Positions 42,800-53,585 are shown, numbered from the stretch's first letter. The stretch: DNA of 64,000 bases from Claveliimonas intestinigallinarum (GCA_019115145.1 DXED01000019.1:62001-126000); one strand, 5' to 3'. Translations and numbers: made by a program. Notes: generated from the sequence alone by a model not told the origin.

Positions 42800-43894
42800 A
42801 TGAAACGACTGAACGACTGCCTTCTCCTGTTTGTCTGTTCCCTGTCCCTGACCCTCTTCTGTCAGGACCTGCCCCAGGCCGTCACCGGCTTCCTGGTAAC
42901 GCTGATCTGCCTTTCCGCCGCCCTCCTCTTTCAGCGGAAATCCGTATATATCCCCGCCTTTCTCTGCTGGACTATTTCCGCTCTCCTTACGCCCTGGCAG
43001 CTTATCTTCCTTCCCCCTGTGCTATACACCGTCTGCACCTGCAAAAGTCCCCTTCTCTTTGCCCTGTGCCTCCTGCCCGCAGCCTTCCACGTCCCCGCTG
43101 CCAGCCCCAGGCCCGCCGCTTTTCTTTTGTGCTTCTGCCTGGCCGCCCTGCTCCTTGCCAGGCGGACGCAGGAGGGGCTGCGCCTGGAAAAAGAGGTCCA
43201 TGCGGCCAGGGACACAGGCATGGAGAGAAATCTTCTCCTGGAAGAAAAAAACAGGGCCCTGCTGGAAAACCAGGACTACCAGATGTACACCGCGACACTG
43301 AAAGAGCGGAACCGGATCTCCAGGGAAATCCACGACAATGTGGGACATATGCTCTCCCGCTCCATCCTCATGACAGGGGCCATCCGCACGGTAAGCCAGG
43401 ACAGGGCTCTGGACAGACCGCTGGAGGAGCTGGAGGACACCCTCCACACCGCCATGACAAGCATCCGGCACAGCGTCCACGACCTGCGGGATGACTCCGT
43501 CAGCCTGAAGGAGGCGATGGAGGACCTGATCCGGGATTTTCAGTTCTGCAGCGCCTCCCTCTCCTACGAGGCAGGGCTGCCCATCCCGAGGGAGGTGAAG
43601 TACAGCGTGATCATGATCTGCAAGGAGGCCCTGAGCAATGTGATACGTCACAGCGACGCCTCCAGGGTCACCGTCTCCTTCCGGGAGCACCCCGGCTTCT
43701 ACCGACTGTGCATCCAGGACAACGGCACCTCCGCCCCTCTGTCTCTCACGGACGGCATGGGGCTCTCAAATATGAAGGAGCGGATCCGCTGCCTGGGCGG
43801 CGTCATCCAGTTTAACACAGAGCAGGGATTTTCCATCCACGCCTCTGTCCCAAAGGCAGCGGCAAAAGACATGACAGAAAGGAAATCTATATGA
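42800..43894 (+). CDS. Sensor histidine kinase, NarL/LiaS type
   Basis: A 364-residue kinase with four to five membrane segments in the first 130 residues, a linker coiled coil, the HisKA_3 box ERNRISREIHDNVGH (His at about residue 180), and an HATPase domain with EALSNVIRHSDA, QDNGT and DGMGLSNMKERI. Start at 42800 is chosen because AAAGGAGG lies 6-7 bases upstream; 42752 lies in the palindrome. With its partner it likely senses membrane or antimicrobial stress and controls the adjacent exporter. Confidence 0.9.
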   Translation: MKRLNDCLLLFVCSLSLTLFCQDLPQAVTGFLVTLICLSAALLFQRKSVYIPAFLCWTISALLTPWQLIFLPPVLYTVCTCKSPLLFALCLLPAAFHVPAASPRPAAFLLCFCLAALLLARRTQEGLRLEKEVHAARDTGMERNLLLEEKNRALLENQDYQMYTATLKERNRISREIHDNVGHMLSRSILMTGAIRTVSQDRALDRPLEELEDTLHTAMTSIRHSVHDLRDDSVSLKEAMEDLIRDFQFCSASLSYEAGLPIPREVKYSVIMICKEALSNVIRHSDASRVTVSFREHPGFYRLCIQDNGTSAPLSLTDGMGLSNMKERIRCLGGVIQFNTEQGFSIHASVPKAAAKDMTERKSI

Positions 43895-44514
43895 ATATAG
43901 TGATCATCGACGACGATGCGCTCGTGACAACAGCGTTGAAGACCATACTGGAGGCAGACCCGCATGTCACGGTCACAGGGACAGGGAGCGACGGCCGGGA
44001 GGCCCTCCCCCTCTACAGGTCCCTGCGGCCGGACGTGCTCCTCATGGATATCCGCATGGAGGGAATGAGCGGCCTGGAGGCGTCAAAGGCTGTCCTTGCA
44101 GAGGACCCGGAAGCCCGCATCCTCCTTCTCACCACCTTTTCAGATGATGAGTACATCGTCCAGGCCCTCCGCTGCGGAGTCAAGGGGTATCTCCTGAAAG
44201 CCGACTACAGCAGCATCCTTCCCGCCCTGCGGGCCGTGCAGACAGGTCAGACCGTGTTCGGCACAGAGATCAGTTCCCGCATCCCAAAGCTCCTTCAGGA
44301 GGATAAAGTTTTTCCACAGGAGGCGTACGGTCTCACCGACAGGGAGTATCAGCTCATCAGTCTGGTGGCGGAGGGGCTCAGCAACCGTGAGATTGCCTCC
44401 CGCATGTTCCTGGGGGAGGGGACCGTGCGCAATTACCTGAGTGTTCTGCTGGAAAAGCTCTCCCTCAGAGACCGAACGCAGCTGGCCGTCTTTTTTTACC
44501 AGCATCTGCAGTAA
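43891..44514 (+). CDS. NarL/LuxR-family response regulator
   Basis: A 207-residue regulator: receiver domain (residues 1-120) with acidic pair near residue 7 (VIIDDDA), phosphoacceptor Asp in LLMDIRMEGMSG (about residue 53) and Lys in GYLLKADYS; LuxR helix-turn-helix (about 145-205) with LTDREYQLISLVAEGLSNREI. It overlaps the kinase by 4 bases (ATGA). Its site is probably the palindrome at 42751-42766. Confidence 0.93.
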   Translation: MNIVIIDDDALVTTALKTILEADPHVTVTGTGSDGREALPLYRSLRPDVLLMDIRMEGMSGLEASKAVLAEDPEARILLLTTFSDDEYIVQALRCGVKGYLLKADYSSILPALRAVQTGQTVFGTEISSRIPKLLQEDKVFPQEAYGLTDREYQLISLVAEGLSNREIASRMFLGEGTVRNYLSVLLEKLSLRDRTQLAVFFYQHLQ

Positions 44515-44550
44515 CCCGTCTATTCTCCCCATCAGACAAAGGAGGCAGCT

Positions 44551-46632
44551 ATGATCCAAGAAACATTGCCATCTCACATGAAACCTCTTGCCACTATCAA
44601 CGGCTTTCCCGTCCGTCCCGGCCTTTACGAGTATTTTGGCGCCTGGGCCATCCCAGGAGGAGTCAGCTTTACTGTCCATTCCCAGAATGCCACGTCCTGT
44701 GAGATCCTTCTCTATCACCGGGAGTCGGAGGAGCCCTATGCAGTCCTCCCCATTCCCGACAGCTATAAGATAGGAAACGTTTTCTCCATGATCGTGTTTG
44801 GCCTGGATGTGGAAGAATTCGAGTACGCTTTCCGCCTGGACGGCCCCTGGGACCCGGAGAAAGGCCTTCTCTTCAGCAAAAAGAACATTCTCATTGATCC
44901 TTACGCCAAAGCCATCACCGGGCAGAGCACCTGGGGCAAAAAGGTCCTGGAAAAGGGGTACCGCGCAAGGGTCGTCAAAAATAATTTCTACTGGGGCGTG
45001 GCTCCCCAGCTCTGTACTCCCATCGAGGACCTGGTCATCTACGAGCTCCATGTCAGAGGCTTCACCAAGATGGCAAAGGACGTGTCCGCCCCCGGCACCT
45101 TCCTGGGCCTAAAAGAAAAGATCCCCTATCTGAAGGCCCTGGGCGTCAATGCGGTGGAGCTGATGCCTGTCTTTGAGTTCGACGAGCTCATGGACAAGCG
45201 CACTCACAACGGGAGGGAGCTCCTCAACTACTGGGGCTACAGTACGGTCAGCTTTTTTGCCCCCAACACCAGCTACGCCGCTGACGTGGAGTACAATAGG
45301 GAAGGCCTGGAGCTCAAGGAGCTGGTAAAGGAGCTCCACGACAACGGCATTGAGATCATCCTGGACGTGGTCTTCAACCATACGGCGGAGGGCAACGAAA
45401 ACGGACCCATTTTCTCATTCAAGGGCTTTGACAACAATGTGTACTATCTGCTCACTCCAGAAGGCTGCTACTACAACTTCAGCGGCTGCGGCAACACCAT
45501 GAACTGCAACCACCCGGTTGTACAGCAGATGATACTCACCTGTCTGCGCTACTGGGTTACCTCCTACCGCATCGATGGCTTCCGCTTCGACCTGGCCTCC
45601 ATCCTGGGGCGCAACGAGGACGGCTCCCCCATGGAGCATCCGCCCCTGCTCAAAAGCCTGGCATTCGATCCCCTCCTCGGGAACACAAAGCTGATCGCTG
45701 AGGCCTGGGACGCCGGAGGACTCTACCAGGTGGGAAACTTTCCGTCCTTCAGCCGCTGGAGCGAGTGGAACGGGCGTTACCGGGACGACATGCGGGATTT
45801 CCTGAAGGGCGGCATCTCCCACACCAGCGCCGCGCTGCAGCGGATCAGCGGATCACCGGACATCTACGACCCGAAGATCCGGGGCACCCACGCCTCCGTC
45901 AATTTTCTCACCTGCCATGACGGCTTCACGCTCTACGATCTGTATGCCTACAACGAAAAGCACAATGAGGCAAATGGCTGGGAGAACACTGACGGTGCAA
46001 ATGACAACCGGAGCTGGAACTGCGGAGCGGAGGGGGAGACCGATGACCCGGAGGTCCTCTCCCTTCGCATGAGGATGATCCGCAACGCCTGCGCTGTCCT
46101 TATGTGCAGCCGCGGGACACCCATGTTCTTTGCGGGAGATGAATTCTGCAACACCCAGTTCGGCAACAACAACCCCTACTGCCAGGACAACGAGATCTCC
46201 TGGCTGGACTGGTCCCTCCTGGAAAAGCACCAGGATATCTTCCGGTTCTTCCAGTATATGATCCATTTCCGCATGGACCACCCGGTGCTGCGGGGATCTG
46301 CCAGGAGCTGCCGCTACACTCTGCCGGACATCAGCTATCACTCGGAGGAGCCCTGGAAGGCTCCCCAGGATAACGGAAACGGGGTGGCCGGCGTCCTCTT
46401 TGCAGGCTACGATGCGGCGCAGGCCCGGGACGATATCATCTACCTGGGTATCAACGTGCACTGGGAGGCCCACAGCCTGACCCTGCCCCACCTCCCCGGC
46501 GGCCTCCACTGGCACATCGCGGTCAACACCGGAGACAAGGAGCATATCCTCTTTGAGGCCCCCCTCCCCGTGCTGGCAGGGGACAGTCTGCTCATCGGAG
46601 CGCGGTCTGTCATTGTCCTTGTTGGCCGATGA
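44551..46632 (+). CDS. glgX: Glycogen debranching enzyme, GlgX/isoamylase type (GH13)
   Basis: A 693-residue enzyme that cleaves alpha-1,6 branches of glycogen. An N-terminal CBM48 (about residues 15-110) precedes a GH13 barrel with LDVVFNHTAEGN, the nucleophile Asp in DGFRFDLASILG (about residue 348), the acid Glu in LIAEAWDAGGLYQVG, and NFLTCHDGFTLYD. AAAGGAGG lies 6 bases before the ATG. It follows the response regulator by 36 bases with no terminator seen, so read-through is possible, but a functional link to the exporter system is not evident. Confidence 0.93.
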   Translation: MIQETLPSHMKPLATINGFPVRPGLYEYFGAWAIPGGVSFTVHSQNATSCEILLYHRESEEPYAVLPIPDSYKIGNVFSMIVFGLDVEEFEYAFRLDGPWDPEKGLLFSKKNILIDPYAKAITGQSTWGKKVLEKGYRARVVKNNFYWGVAPQLCTPIEDLVIYELHVRGFTKMAKDVSAPGTFLGLKEKIPYLKALGVNAVELMPVFEFDELMDKRTHNGRELLNYWGYSTVSFFAPNTSYAADVEYNREGLELKELVKELHDNGIEIILDVVFNHTAEGNENGPIFSFKGFDNNVYYLLTPEGCYYNFSGCGNTMNCNHPVVQQMILTCLRYWVTSYRIDGFRFDLASILGRNEDGSPMEHPPLLKSLAFDPLLGNTKLIAEAWDAGGLYQVGNFPSFSRWSEWNGRYRDDMRDFLKGGISHTSAALQRISGSPDIYDPKIRGTHASVNFLTCHDGFTLYDLYAYNEKHNEANGWENTDGANDNRSWNCGAEGETDDPEVLSLRMRMIRNACAVLMCSRGTPMFFAGDEFCNTQFGNNNPYCQDNEISWLDWSLLEKHQDIFRFFQYMIHFRMDHPVLRGSARSCRYTLPDISYHSEEPWKAPQDNGNGVAGVLFAGYDAAQARDDIIYLGINVHWEAHSLTLPHLPGGLHWHIAVNTGDKEHILFEAPLPVLAGDSLLIGARSVIVLVGR

Positions 46633-46641
46633 TCACACAGG

Positions 46642-46670
46642 AAAAAGCCCACACAGGCTGCTGTGTGGGC
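46642..46670 (-). terminator. Terminator of the fructoside operon
   Basis: GCCCACACAG (46647-46656) and CTGTGTGGGC (46661-46670) form a perfect 10-bp stem with a T run on the minus strand; it also lies just after glgX. Confidence 0.85.
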
Positions 46671-46737
46671 AAAATATTGTTTCAAATTAAATACCTTTTT
46701 GATCCCGGCTCGTTTTCAGGGCCTTGCCTGACCGGTC

Positions 46738-47703
46738 TTATCTCTCCCGGATCACTTTCTCGATCTCCGCTTTTTCCGGCATGACTTTCAGAGCCCCTTT
46801 TCTCGTGGTGATAATAGAAGCGCCCGCGTTGGCAAAGGTGAGCATCTCCTTTAAGTTCTCCTCTGTCAGGTCCTCCAGGCCGTGCTCCAGGATGTAGTTC
46901 AGGGTGCAGGCCTCAAAGGTATCCCCCGCTCCTGTCGTCTCGATGGTGTCCTCCCTCACAAAGGGGGCCGCCTCCACGATCATATCCTTATAGAAAGCGC
47001 GGCTTCCCTCTCTTCCGAGAGTGACGCAGATCAGGGGAATATCAAACTGCTCCCTCAGCATCTCCACGCCTTTATTGTAATCCGTCGTCCCGGTCATAAA
47101 CTCCATCTCATTGTCTGAGATTTTCAGGATGTCGCACCTGGACATGCCGTATAAGATCTCCTCCTTCGCCTGGTCCAGGCTTTCCCAGAGGGGCTCCCGC
47201 AGGTTCGGGTCAAAGGAGACGAGAAGGCCGTTCTCCTTCGCCACGTCAATAGCGTAGCGTGTGGCCTCCCTCACGCCTGCATGGGTGGAGGAAAGAGTTC
47301 CGAAGTGGAAGATCCTTGCGTTTTTGATGATTTCCGGGTCAACCTCCTCCTTGGTCAGCATCATATCAGCGCCCGGATTGCGGTAAAAAGAGAATTCTCT
47401 ATCTCCGTCCGGAAATGTGTGCACAAATGCCAGTGTCGTGTGTACCTGTTCATCCATGGCAAGGCCGGACACATCCGTGCCGCTTTCCTCCACCACTTCC
47501 TTCAGCATCTTTCCGAACTGGTCATTTCCCACCTTGCCGATAAAGGCTGTCTTTTTCCCCAGCCTGTTCAGCATGGCCAGCACATTGCAGGGAGCTCCGC
47601 CGGGATTCGCCTCCAGCAGAGGGTTGCCCTGGCCGCTCAGGCCATTCTCTGTAAAGTCGATCAAAAGTTCTCCGAGCGCCACCACATCGTATTTCCTATC
47701 CAT
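46738..47703 (-). CDS. scrK: Fructokinase, PfkB family
   Basis: A 321-residue sugar kinase: N-terminal GELLIDFTENG, the PfkB signature 1 region GGAPCNVLAMLNRLG (about residue 35), and signature 2 ETTGAGDTFEACTLNYIL (about residue 255) holding the catalytic Asp. It phosphorylates fructose to fructose 6-phosphate, taking up the product of the adjacent GH32 enzyme. It is the last gene of the operon, 143 bases after the GH32 gene. Confidence 0.92.
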   Translation of the reverse strand: MDRKYDVVALGELLIDFTENGLSGQGNPLLEANPGGAPCNVLAMLNRLGKKTAFIGKVGNDQFGKMLKEVVEESGTDVSGLAMDEQVHTTLAFVHTFPDGDREFSFYRNPGADMMLTKEEVDPEIIKNARIFHFGTLSSTHAGVREATRYAIDVAKENGLLVSFDPNLREPLWESLDQAKEEILYGMSRCDILKISDNEMEFMTGTTDYNKGVEMLREQFDIPLICVTLGREGSRAFYKDMIVEAAPFVREDTIETTGAGDTFEACTLNYILEHGLEDLTEENLKEMLTFANAGASIITTRKGALKVMPEKAEIEKVIRER

Positions 47704-47846
47704 CTATACCTCTCCTCCTCGCATGTTTCGGTTGAATATCTCTGAATATCATATAACATTTCCCGCCATATTTCCATACTTTTCGTACTCTTCAAAACAG
47801 CAGCTTAAAAATGGTTGAGACAATCTCTTTTCCTCCTGCAAGGATG

Positions 47847-49178
47847 TCAGCGCTGTGCGCTGAAAATGTGCATCCTCATCTTCTTCCCCTCACCGCTGCA
47901 CCCTATCTTGTCCTCCAGGCCGTACACGGCGTTGCTGATCACGCACTCTCCCTCGTTCACAAAGACCTCCACCAGGTCTTTGTCCACCACCACGTCCAGG
48001 TGGCAGCCGCCCTTCAGGGCCGGCGTCTCCGAGCGGAGGTGGGCCCCCGGGAAGGAGGGGAACACGGCGCTCCGGTCCGTGCAGATCCGGTCGCCCTCCC
48101 GGCGGATGACAAATCCGCCCACATCAAGCTCCTCCCCGTCCTCCAGGTCCAGTGAGACAAGGTAGCCGTCCTTCGCCCGCTGGGAGCCGGCCGGGATCTC
48201 CTGCGAGTAGGCGGCCCGCACGTTCGGGTGCATGGGGAAGAAGATGTGCCCGTCCCTTACCTCCACCACTCTGGGGGTACAGAACATGCCGATCCATCCC
48301 TCGTCCGTGACCTTGGGCATCCGCACCCAGGCGGAGAGGATCCGCCGCCCCTCCGCGTCCAGTGTCGTCTGGGGCGCGTACAGGTCCAGGCCGCAGTCCA
48401 GGAACTGGTACACATCCGGGATCTCTATCCGGCAGGAGGACTGGTCAAACTCCACATGAAAGCAGATAGACTGGTTTTTCTCCTTCTCCCCGTTCTTAAG
48501 GAAGCCCATGGCGGAGAGGATCAGCACCTTGCCCCCTTTCGTCTCAAAGTAGTCCGGGCACTCCCACATCCAGCCGTACTCGGGTCCCTTGAATGCCTTG
48601 TCCACGTAGGTCCAGGTGTGGAGGTCATCGCTCCTGTAGAAGAGCACCTCCCCGTACTTTTCTCCCACCGTGCTCCCGAGGACGAGATACCAGTGGTCCC
48701 CGCTCTTCCAGACCTTGGGGTCCCTCGTGTGGGTCCGGTCGCCGATGGCCGGGTCCGTGATGGGGGGGATGATCACCTTTTTCCCGTTCTCGTTGTCAAA
48801 GTGAAATCCGTCCTCCGAGGAGATCATGAGCTGGGCGGACTCAAACTGATCGTCCAGGCATGTGTGAGGGTCCTCCGGGTTCACCACCTCGTACCGGACG
48901 CCGGTGTAGATAAGGTAGAGTTTGCCGTCCTTCTCCACCGCGCTCCCGGAGAAGCAGCCGTTCCGGTCCTCCCTCATGGTGGGGTACAGGGCCAGATCCC
49001 TGTGCTCCCAGGTTACCAGATCCCTGCTCACCGCGTGTCCCCAGTGCATGGTCCCCCACCGGGGACCATAGGGAAAATACTGATAAAACAGATGGTAGTA
49101 TCCTTTGTAGTATATAAAGCCGTTGGGGTCGTTTACCCAGTTGTCCGGCGCTTTCAAGTGTAATCTCTGTGTTTTCAT
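47847..49178 (-). CDS. GH32 beta-fructofuranosidase (invertase-like)
   Basis: A 443-residue enzyme with the five-blade propeller motifs: WVNDPNGF (Asp nucleophile, about residue 17), TRDPKVW (about residue 165) and WECPDYF (acid Glu, about residue 218), then a beta-sandwich C-terminal domain. No signal peptide, so it works in the cytoplasm on sucrose or short fructans. Related to SacA/ScrB, but as the linked transporter is ABC type and does not phosphorylate, sucrose 6-phosphate is unlikely to be the substrate. Confidence 0.93.
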   Translation of the reverse strand: MKTQRLHLKAPDNWVNDPNGFIYYKGYYHLFYQYFPYGPRWGTMHWGHAVSRDLVTWEHRDLALYPTMREDRNGCFSGSAVEKDGKLYLIYTGVRYEVVNPEDPHTCLDDQFESAQLMISSEDGFHFDNENGKKVIIPPITDPAIGDRTHTRDPKVWKSGDHWYLVLGSTVGEKYGEVLFYRSDDLHTWTYVDKAFKGPEYGWMWECPDYFETKGGKVLILSAMGFLKNGEKEKNQSICFHVEFDQSSCRIEIPDVYQFLDCGLDLYAPQTTLDAEGRRILSAWVRMPKVTDEGWIGMFCTPRVVEVRDGHIFFPMHPNVRAAYSQEIPAGSQRAKDGYLVSLDLEDGEELDVGGFVIRREGDRICTDRSAVFPSFPGAHLRSETPALKGGCHLDVVVDKDLVEVFVNEGECVISNAVYGLEDKIGCSGEGKKMRMHIFSAQR

Positions 49179-49229
49179 ACTGCCTCCGTAATAAATGCTA
49201 TTTTTTCTTTTTTCTGTCTAACAGCCTTT

Positions 49230-50333
<1,104 letters not shown>

Positions 50334-50339
50334 CTTCTC

Positions 50340-51191
50340 TTATCCTTCCTTTGAACCTGTTGATGTCACACCCTCCACGATCTGTTTGGAGAACAGGGAG
50401 TAGATGATGATGACAGGGATTGTTACAAGCGTGATGACCGCCAGGGTCTGTCCCATTGTGGTGTTTTCATTGGACGTGATGGAGTTCAGACCGATCTGGG
50501 CTGTCAGCATGTCGCTGGATGTAAATACGAGCGCCGGCCACAGGTAGTCGTTCCACACATTCAGGAACGTGAATACGCTGACTGTCGCCACCACTGTCTT
50601 GGACATGGGGATGACCATGGTGAAGAAGTATTTCACAGGTCCGCAGAAGTCCAGCTGGGCCGCCTCGTACACGTCGTCCGGGAGGCTTACGAACACCTGC
50701 CGGAACAGGAAGATGTTGAAGGGGTTGACGATGGACGGCAGGATGTAGCCCAGGATCGTGTTCAAAAGTCCCGCTTTGGCGATGATCAGGAAGTGGATGG
50801 TGATGACCGTCTCTGTGGGCACGATCAGCAGCATCATGATGATCAAAAGCCACTGCTCCCGGAAGGGGAAATCGATCTTCGCCAGGGCGTACCCCGCAAG
50901 GCCGTTCACAATGATGCCAAGCACGATCAGGATGGCCGCGTAGAGGAGGGTGTTGCCCATATACCGCAGGAAACTGGTGTTTGTGATGATCTCTATGTAG
51001 TTGTCAAAAAAATTTCCGTCCAGCGCCGGCGGGATGAAGGCCGCGATGGAATTCATGTCCGCCGTGATTGCCGCGTCCGGCTTGAAGGAGTTGGCCAGCA
51101 TCCAGATCACCGGGAACAGGAAGAAGATGGAAAGGACCAGCAGCACAGCTACCAGGATCCAGTTAATTCGCCTTTGCTTTTTTGATACCAT
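50340..51191 (-). CDS. Sugar ABC transporter permease, MalG type
   Basis: A 283-residue permease with six membrane segments and the EAA loop EAAQLDFCGPVKYFFTMVIP near residue 190. It overlaps the MalF-type permease gene by 29 bases and is followed by the ATPase after 6 bases. Part of a carbohydrate uptake CUT1 system. Confidence 0.93.
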   Translation of the reverse strand: MVSKKQRRINWILVAVLLVLSIFFLFPVIWMLANSFKPDAAITADMNSIAAFIPPALDGNFFDNYIEIITNTSFLRYMGNTLLYAAILIVLGIIVNGLAGYALAKIDFPFREQWLLIIMMLLIVPTETVITIHFLIIAKAGLLNTILGYILPSIVNPFNIFLFRQVFVSLPDDVYEAAQLDFCGPVKYFFTMVIPMSKTVVATVSVFTFLNVWNDYLWPALVFTSSDMLTAQIGLNSITSNENTTMGQTLAVITLVTIPVIIIYSLFSKQIVEGVTSTGSKEG

Positions 51192-52062
51192 GCTTTTTCT
51201 CCTCCTTGTCCTTAGTCAGTACATTCTGGATGATCGTGAGAATGACCACAAATACGGTGAATACGATAGCCATTGTGGACGCCAGGCCCATCTCCCAGTT
51301 CACGGTGCCGGTCTCGTAAATGTCGTACACGATGGTGTAGGTGGAGTGGTCCGGCCCGCCTCCTGTCATGACCATGGGCTGCACCAGCATGCGGAACGCG
51401 CCGATGGTGACCGTGATGAACACGAACACGCAGAGGGGCTTCAGCTCCGGCAGGGTGATGTCCTTAAACTGCTGCCATGCGCTGGCGTGGTCCATCTCCG
51501 CCGCCTCGTAGAGGGCCGGGTTGATGTTCTGCAGGCCGCCCAGGAAGATGATCATCTGGTAGCCCACGCCCTGCCATACGCTCATGACGGCGATGGAGGG
51601 GAGGGCCTGGCTGGCGCTGTGGATAAAGGGCTGGGCGTCGATGCCAAAGTTTGCCAGCAGGGTGTTCAGGATACCCTCCGGGCTGTAGATCTGCATCCAC
51701 AGGGTGGAGACGACCGCCAGGGACATGACCACGGGCACGAAGAACGCCACCTTGAAGTATTTCTTGCAGTGGGCCGCCTTGTTGATGGCCAGCGCCAGCA
51801 CCAGAGCCCCGATGCACTGGCAGGGCACGATGATGACGACAAATTTGACTGTGTTCAAAAAGGACTGTACAAAGAGCTCGTCCTTAAAAATATTAAAGTA
51901 GTTTTCCAGTCCCACAAAGTGGGTGAGCTCCGGGTTCAGCGCGAAGTAGTCGGTAAAGCTGAACACGAATGTGAGCGCCATCGGCAGAAAGAGAAAGATG
52001 GTCAGCAGCACGAGCGCGGGGCCGAAAAACGCCATTCCCAAAATTGAATTCTTCTTTTTCAT
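51163..52062 (-). CDS. Sugar ABC transporter permease, MalF type
   Basis: A 299-residue permease with six membrane segments and the EAA loop EAAEMDHASAWQQFKDITLP near residue 190. It starts 3 bases after the stop of the binding-protein gene. The N-terminal MKKKNSILGMAFFGPALVLL is the usual MalF-type first helix. Confidence 0.93.
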   Translation of the reverse strand: MKKKNSILGMAFFGPALVLLTIFLFLPMALTFVFSFTDYFALNPELTHFVGLENYFNIFKDELFVQSFLNTVKFVVIIVPCQCIGALVLALAINKAAHCKKYFKVAFFVPVVMSLAVVSTLWMQIYSPEGILNTLLANFGIDAQPFIHSASQALPSIAVMSVWQGVGYQMIIFLGGLQNINPALYEAAEMDHASAWQQFKDITLPELKPLCVFVFITVTIGAFRMLVQPMVMTGGGPDHSTYTIVYDIYETGTVNWEMGLASTMAIVFTVFVVILTIIQNVLTKDKEEKKHGIKKAKAN

Positions 52063-52065
52063 TCC

Positions 52066-53388
52066 TTACTCCCTTGTATAACGTTCCAGTTTCTGATCGA
52101 TCCGTTCCACCTGCTTATCCAGCTCGGTCCGGGCGTCCTTGCCTCCCAGGGCCACGCTCTCCAGTACCTCCTGGAAGGAAGTGCTCACCTGGGGGTAGAC
52201 CGGCGTCTTCGGCCTCGGGTGCCCGTAGTTGGTGAGCTGCTGGTACAGGGCGCTGTAATTTTCATCTGTCTGGAACACGTCGATGTTTTCAAATGCCTCG
52301 TAGGTGGACGGGAAGTTCTTCGTCATATCCCAGATGCGGATCCCGCTGTCCACGCCGCTCATCCACTTCACCAGCTCTGTGGCCGCGTCGATGTCCGTCG
52401 CCTCGGAGGAGGCAGCGAAGGCCCAGGAGCCCGTGGGCGTGTAGGTCCCGCCGTCCCAGTCGTCGCTGACCACATAGGGCGCCACGCCCAGGTTGAGATC
52501 CGGGTAGCTGGTGTACACGGTGTTGACCTCCCAGGCCCCGTCGAACTTGAAGGCCGCCCGCCCGCTCTCAAAGAGGTGGTCGATGGGGGCCTCGGACATG
52601 TAGCCATTCTCCACAATAGTCCGGAAATACTCCATTGCCTCAGCCGTCTGCTCTGAATTGAAGTATCCGTCTACCTCCAGCCCATCTTCACTGACCAGCT
52701 CTCCACCGCCAGACCAGACAAAGGGAGCAAAGTAGTAGATACTCGTCTCGCCCACCGGGAAGGTCATATCCAGGGGATAGCCGTCTTTCTCGTCCATGAG
52801 AGGCTTCAGTTCTTCCAAGATATCCAGGAACTCCGACCAGGTCCAGGGATGGTCCGCATCCGGTATCTCGATGCCCGCCTCCTCGATGATGTCCTTGTTA
52901 TAGTAGAAGCCCACGCTGGACTCCATGACTCCCAGGGCGTACAGCTCATCGTTTACTGTCCCCTGCTCGATGATGGAGGGCAGATACTCGCTCTCCTCCT
53001 CCTCGGTCAGGTCCGCCAGGGGCTGGATGATGCCGTTGGCCGCATAGGCCGAGATGTTTGGCCCGTCCACAGTGAGCACGTCCGGCAGTCCCCCCGACAT
53101 GACGGAGGCGTTGACTTTGTCCGAGTAGCCTCCCCCGCTGTCGTTCCTGGGCACGAACTCGATATCCGCGAAATACTGCCCGTCGTAGGCCTCGTTGAAG
53201 GTGTCCACAGACTCCTTGTAGGCCTGTCCCTCCTCCGTGTCCTCGATGGAGTGGACCCATATGGAGAGGTATTCCTCCCCCTCATCGTAGCCTGCCACCT
53301 CCCCCGGCTGCGGGTCTTTCTGCTGACAGCCGGTGAGGCAGGCCGCCGCCAGGACCGCTCCGGTCAGGCACAGCCTCCATTTCTTCAT
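52066..53388 (-). CDS. Sugar-binding lipoprotein of the ABC importer
   Basis: A 440-residue extracellular solute-binding protein with a lipoprotein signal peptide ending LTGC (Cys at about residue 20) and an SBP_bac_1 fold. The start at 53388 is set by AAGGAGG 7 bases upstream; the GTG codon just before it is less likely. It is first in the order of binding protein, two permeases, ATPase, GH32, fructokinase, so the ligand is probably sucrose or a fructo-oligosaccharide. Confidence 0.92.
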   Translation of the reverse strand: MKKWRLCLTGAVLAAACLTGCQQKDPQPGEVAGYDEGEEYLSIWVHSIEDTEEGQAYKESVDTFNEAYDGQYFADIEFVPRNDSGGGYSDKVNASVMSGGLPDVLTVDGPNISAYAANGIIQPLADLTEEEESEYLPSIIEQGTVNDELYALGVMESSVGFYYNKDIIEEAGIEIPDADHPWTWSEFLDILEELKPLMDEKDGYPLDMTFPVGETSIYYFAPFVWSGGGELVSEDGLEVDGYFNSEQTAEAMEYFRTIVENGYMSEAPIDHLFESGRAAFKFDGAWEVNTVYTSYPDLNLGVAPYVVSDDWDGGTYTPTGSWAFAASSEATDIDAATELVKWMSGVDSGIRIWDMTKNFPSTYEAFENIDVFQTDENYSALYQQLTNYGHPRPKTPVYPQVSTSFQEVLESVALGGKDARTELDKQVERIDQKLERYTRE

Positions 53389-53421
53389 CACATCTCCTCC
53401 TTTATAAAACTCTTTTTGCGT

Positions 53422-53457
53422 GTAACCGTTTTAGTTACCGGTTAAGTAACCGGTTCC
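53422..53457. promoter_or_regulatory. Three tandem 12-bp operator units after the transporter promoter
   Basis: GTAACCGTTTTA, GTTACCGGTTAA and GTAACCGGTTCC lie head to tail with no gap at 53422-53433, 53434-53445 and 53446-53457. They are centred on ACCGGTT, the CG-centred palindrome type bound by LacI-family repressors, and fall in the early leader of the transporter operon. Confidence 0.75.
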
Positions 53458-53466
53458 TTTAATGCA

Positions 53467-53495
53467 ATCATATCTCTCACATGGCGGGATGTCAA
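53467..53495 (-). promoter_or_regulatory. Promoter of the fructoside transporter operon
   Basis: Perfect TTGACA (53490-53495), 17-base spacer, TATGAT (53467-53472), with the operator units just downstream. Confidence 0.8.
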
Positions 53496-53557
53496 CAGAA
53501 AAATAGACTTTCGTCGCTTCTGACATTTTTTCCCTCCTCTTTTTGTACACCTTTCAC

Positions 53558-53581
53558 AAAACCGGTTTTGTTACCGGTTAC
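53558..53581. promoter_or_regulatory. Two adjacent 12-bp operator units before the LacI promoter
   Basis: AAAACCGGTTTT (53558-53569, a perfect palindrome) and GTTACCGGTTAC (53570-53581) share the core of the three units at 53422-53457. They end 4 bases before the -35 of the regulator gene, fitting self-control. Confidence 0.75.
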
Positions 53582-53585
53582 TTTA

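Noticed and set aside
47847..49178. Sucrose-6-phosphate hydrolase label for the GH32 enzyme
   Set aside because: The linked importer is ABC type and delivers unphosphorylated sugar, so a general fructofuranosidase name is safer.
51001..52047. 348-residue plus-strand frame over the MalF-type permease
   Set aside because: Shadow of a motif-bearing permease; His/Asp-rich composition typical of antisense reading.
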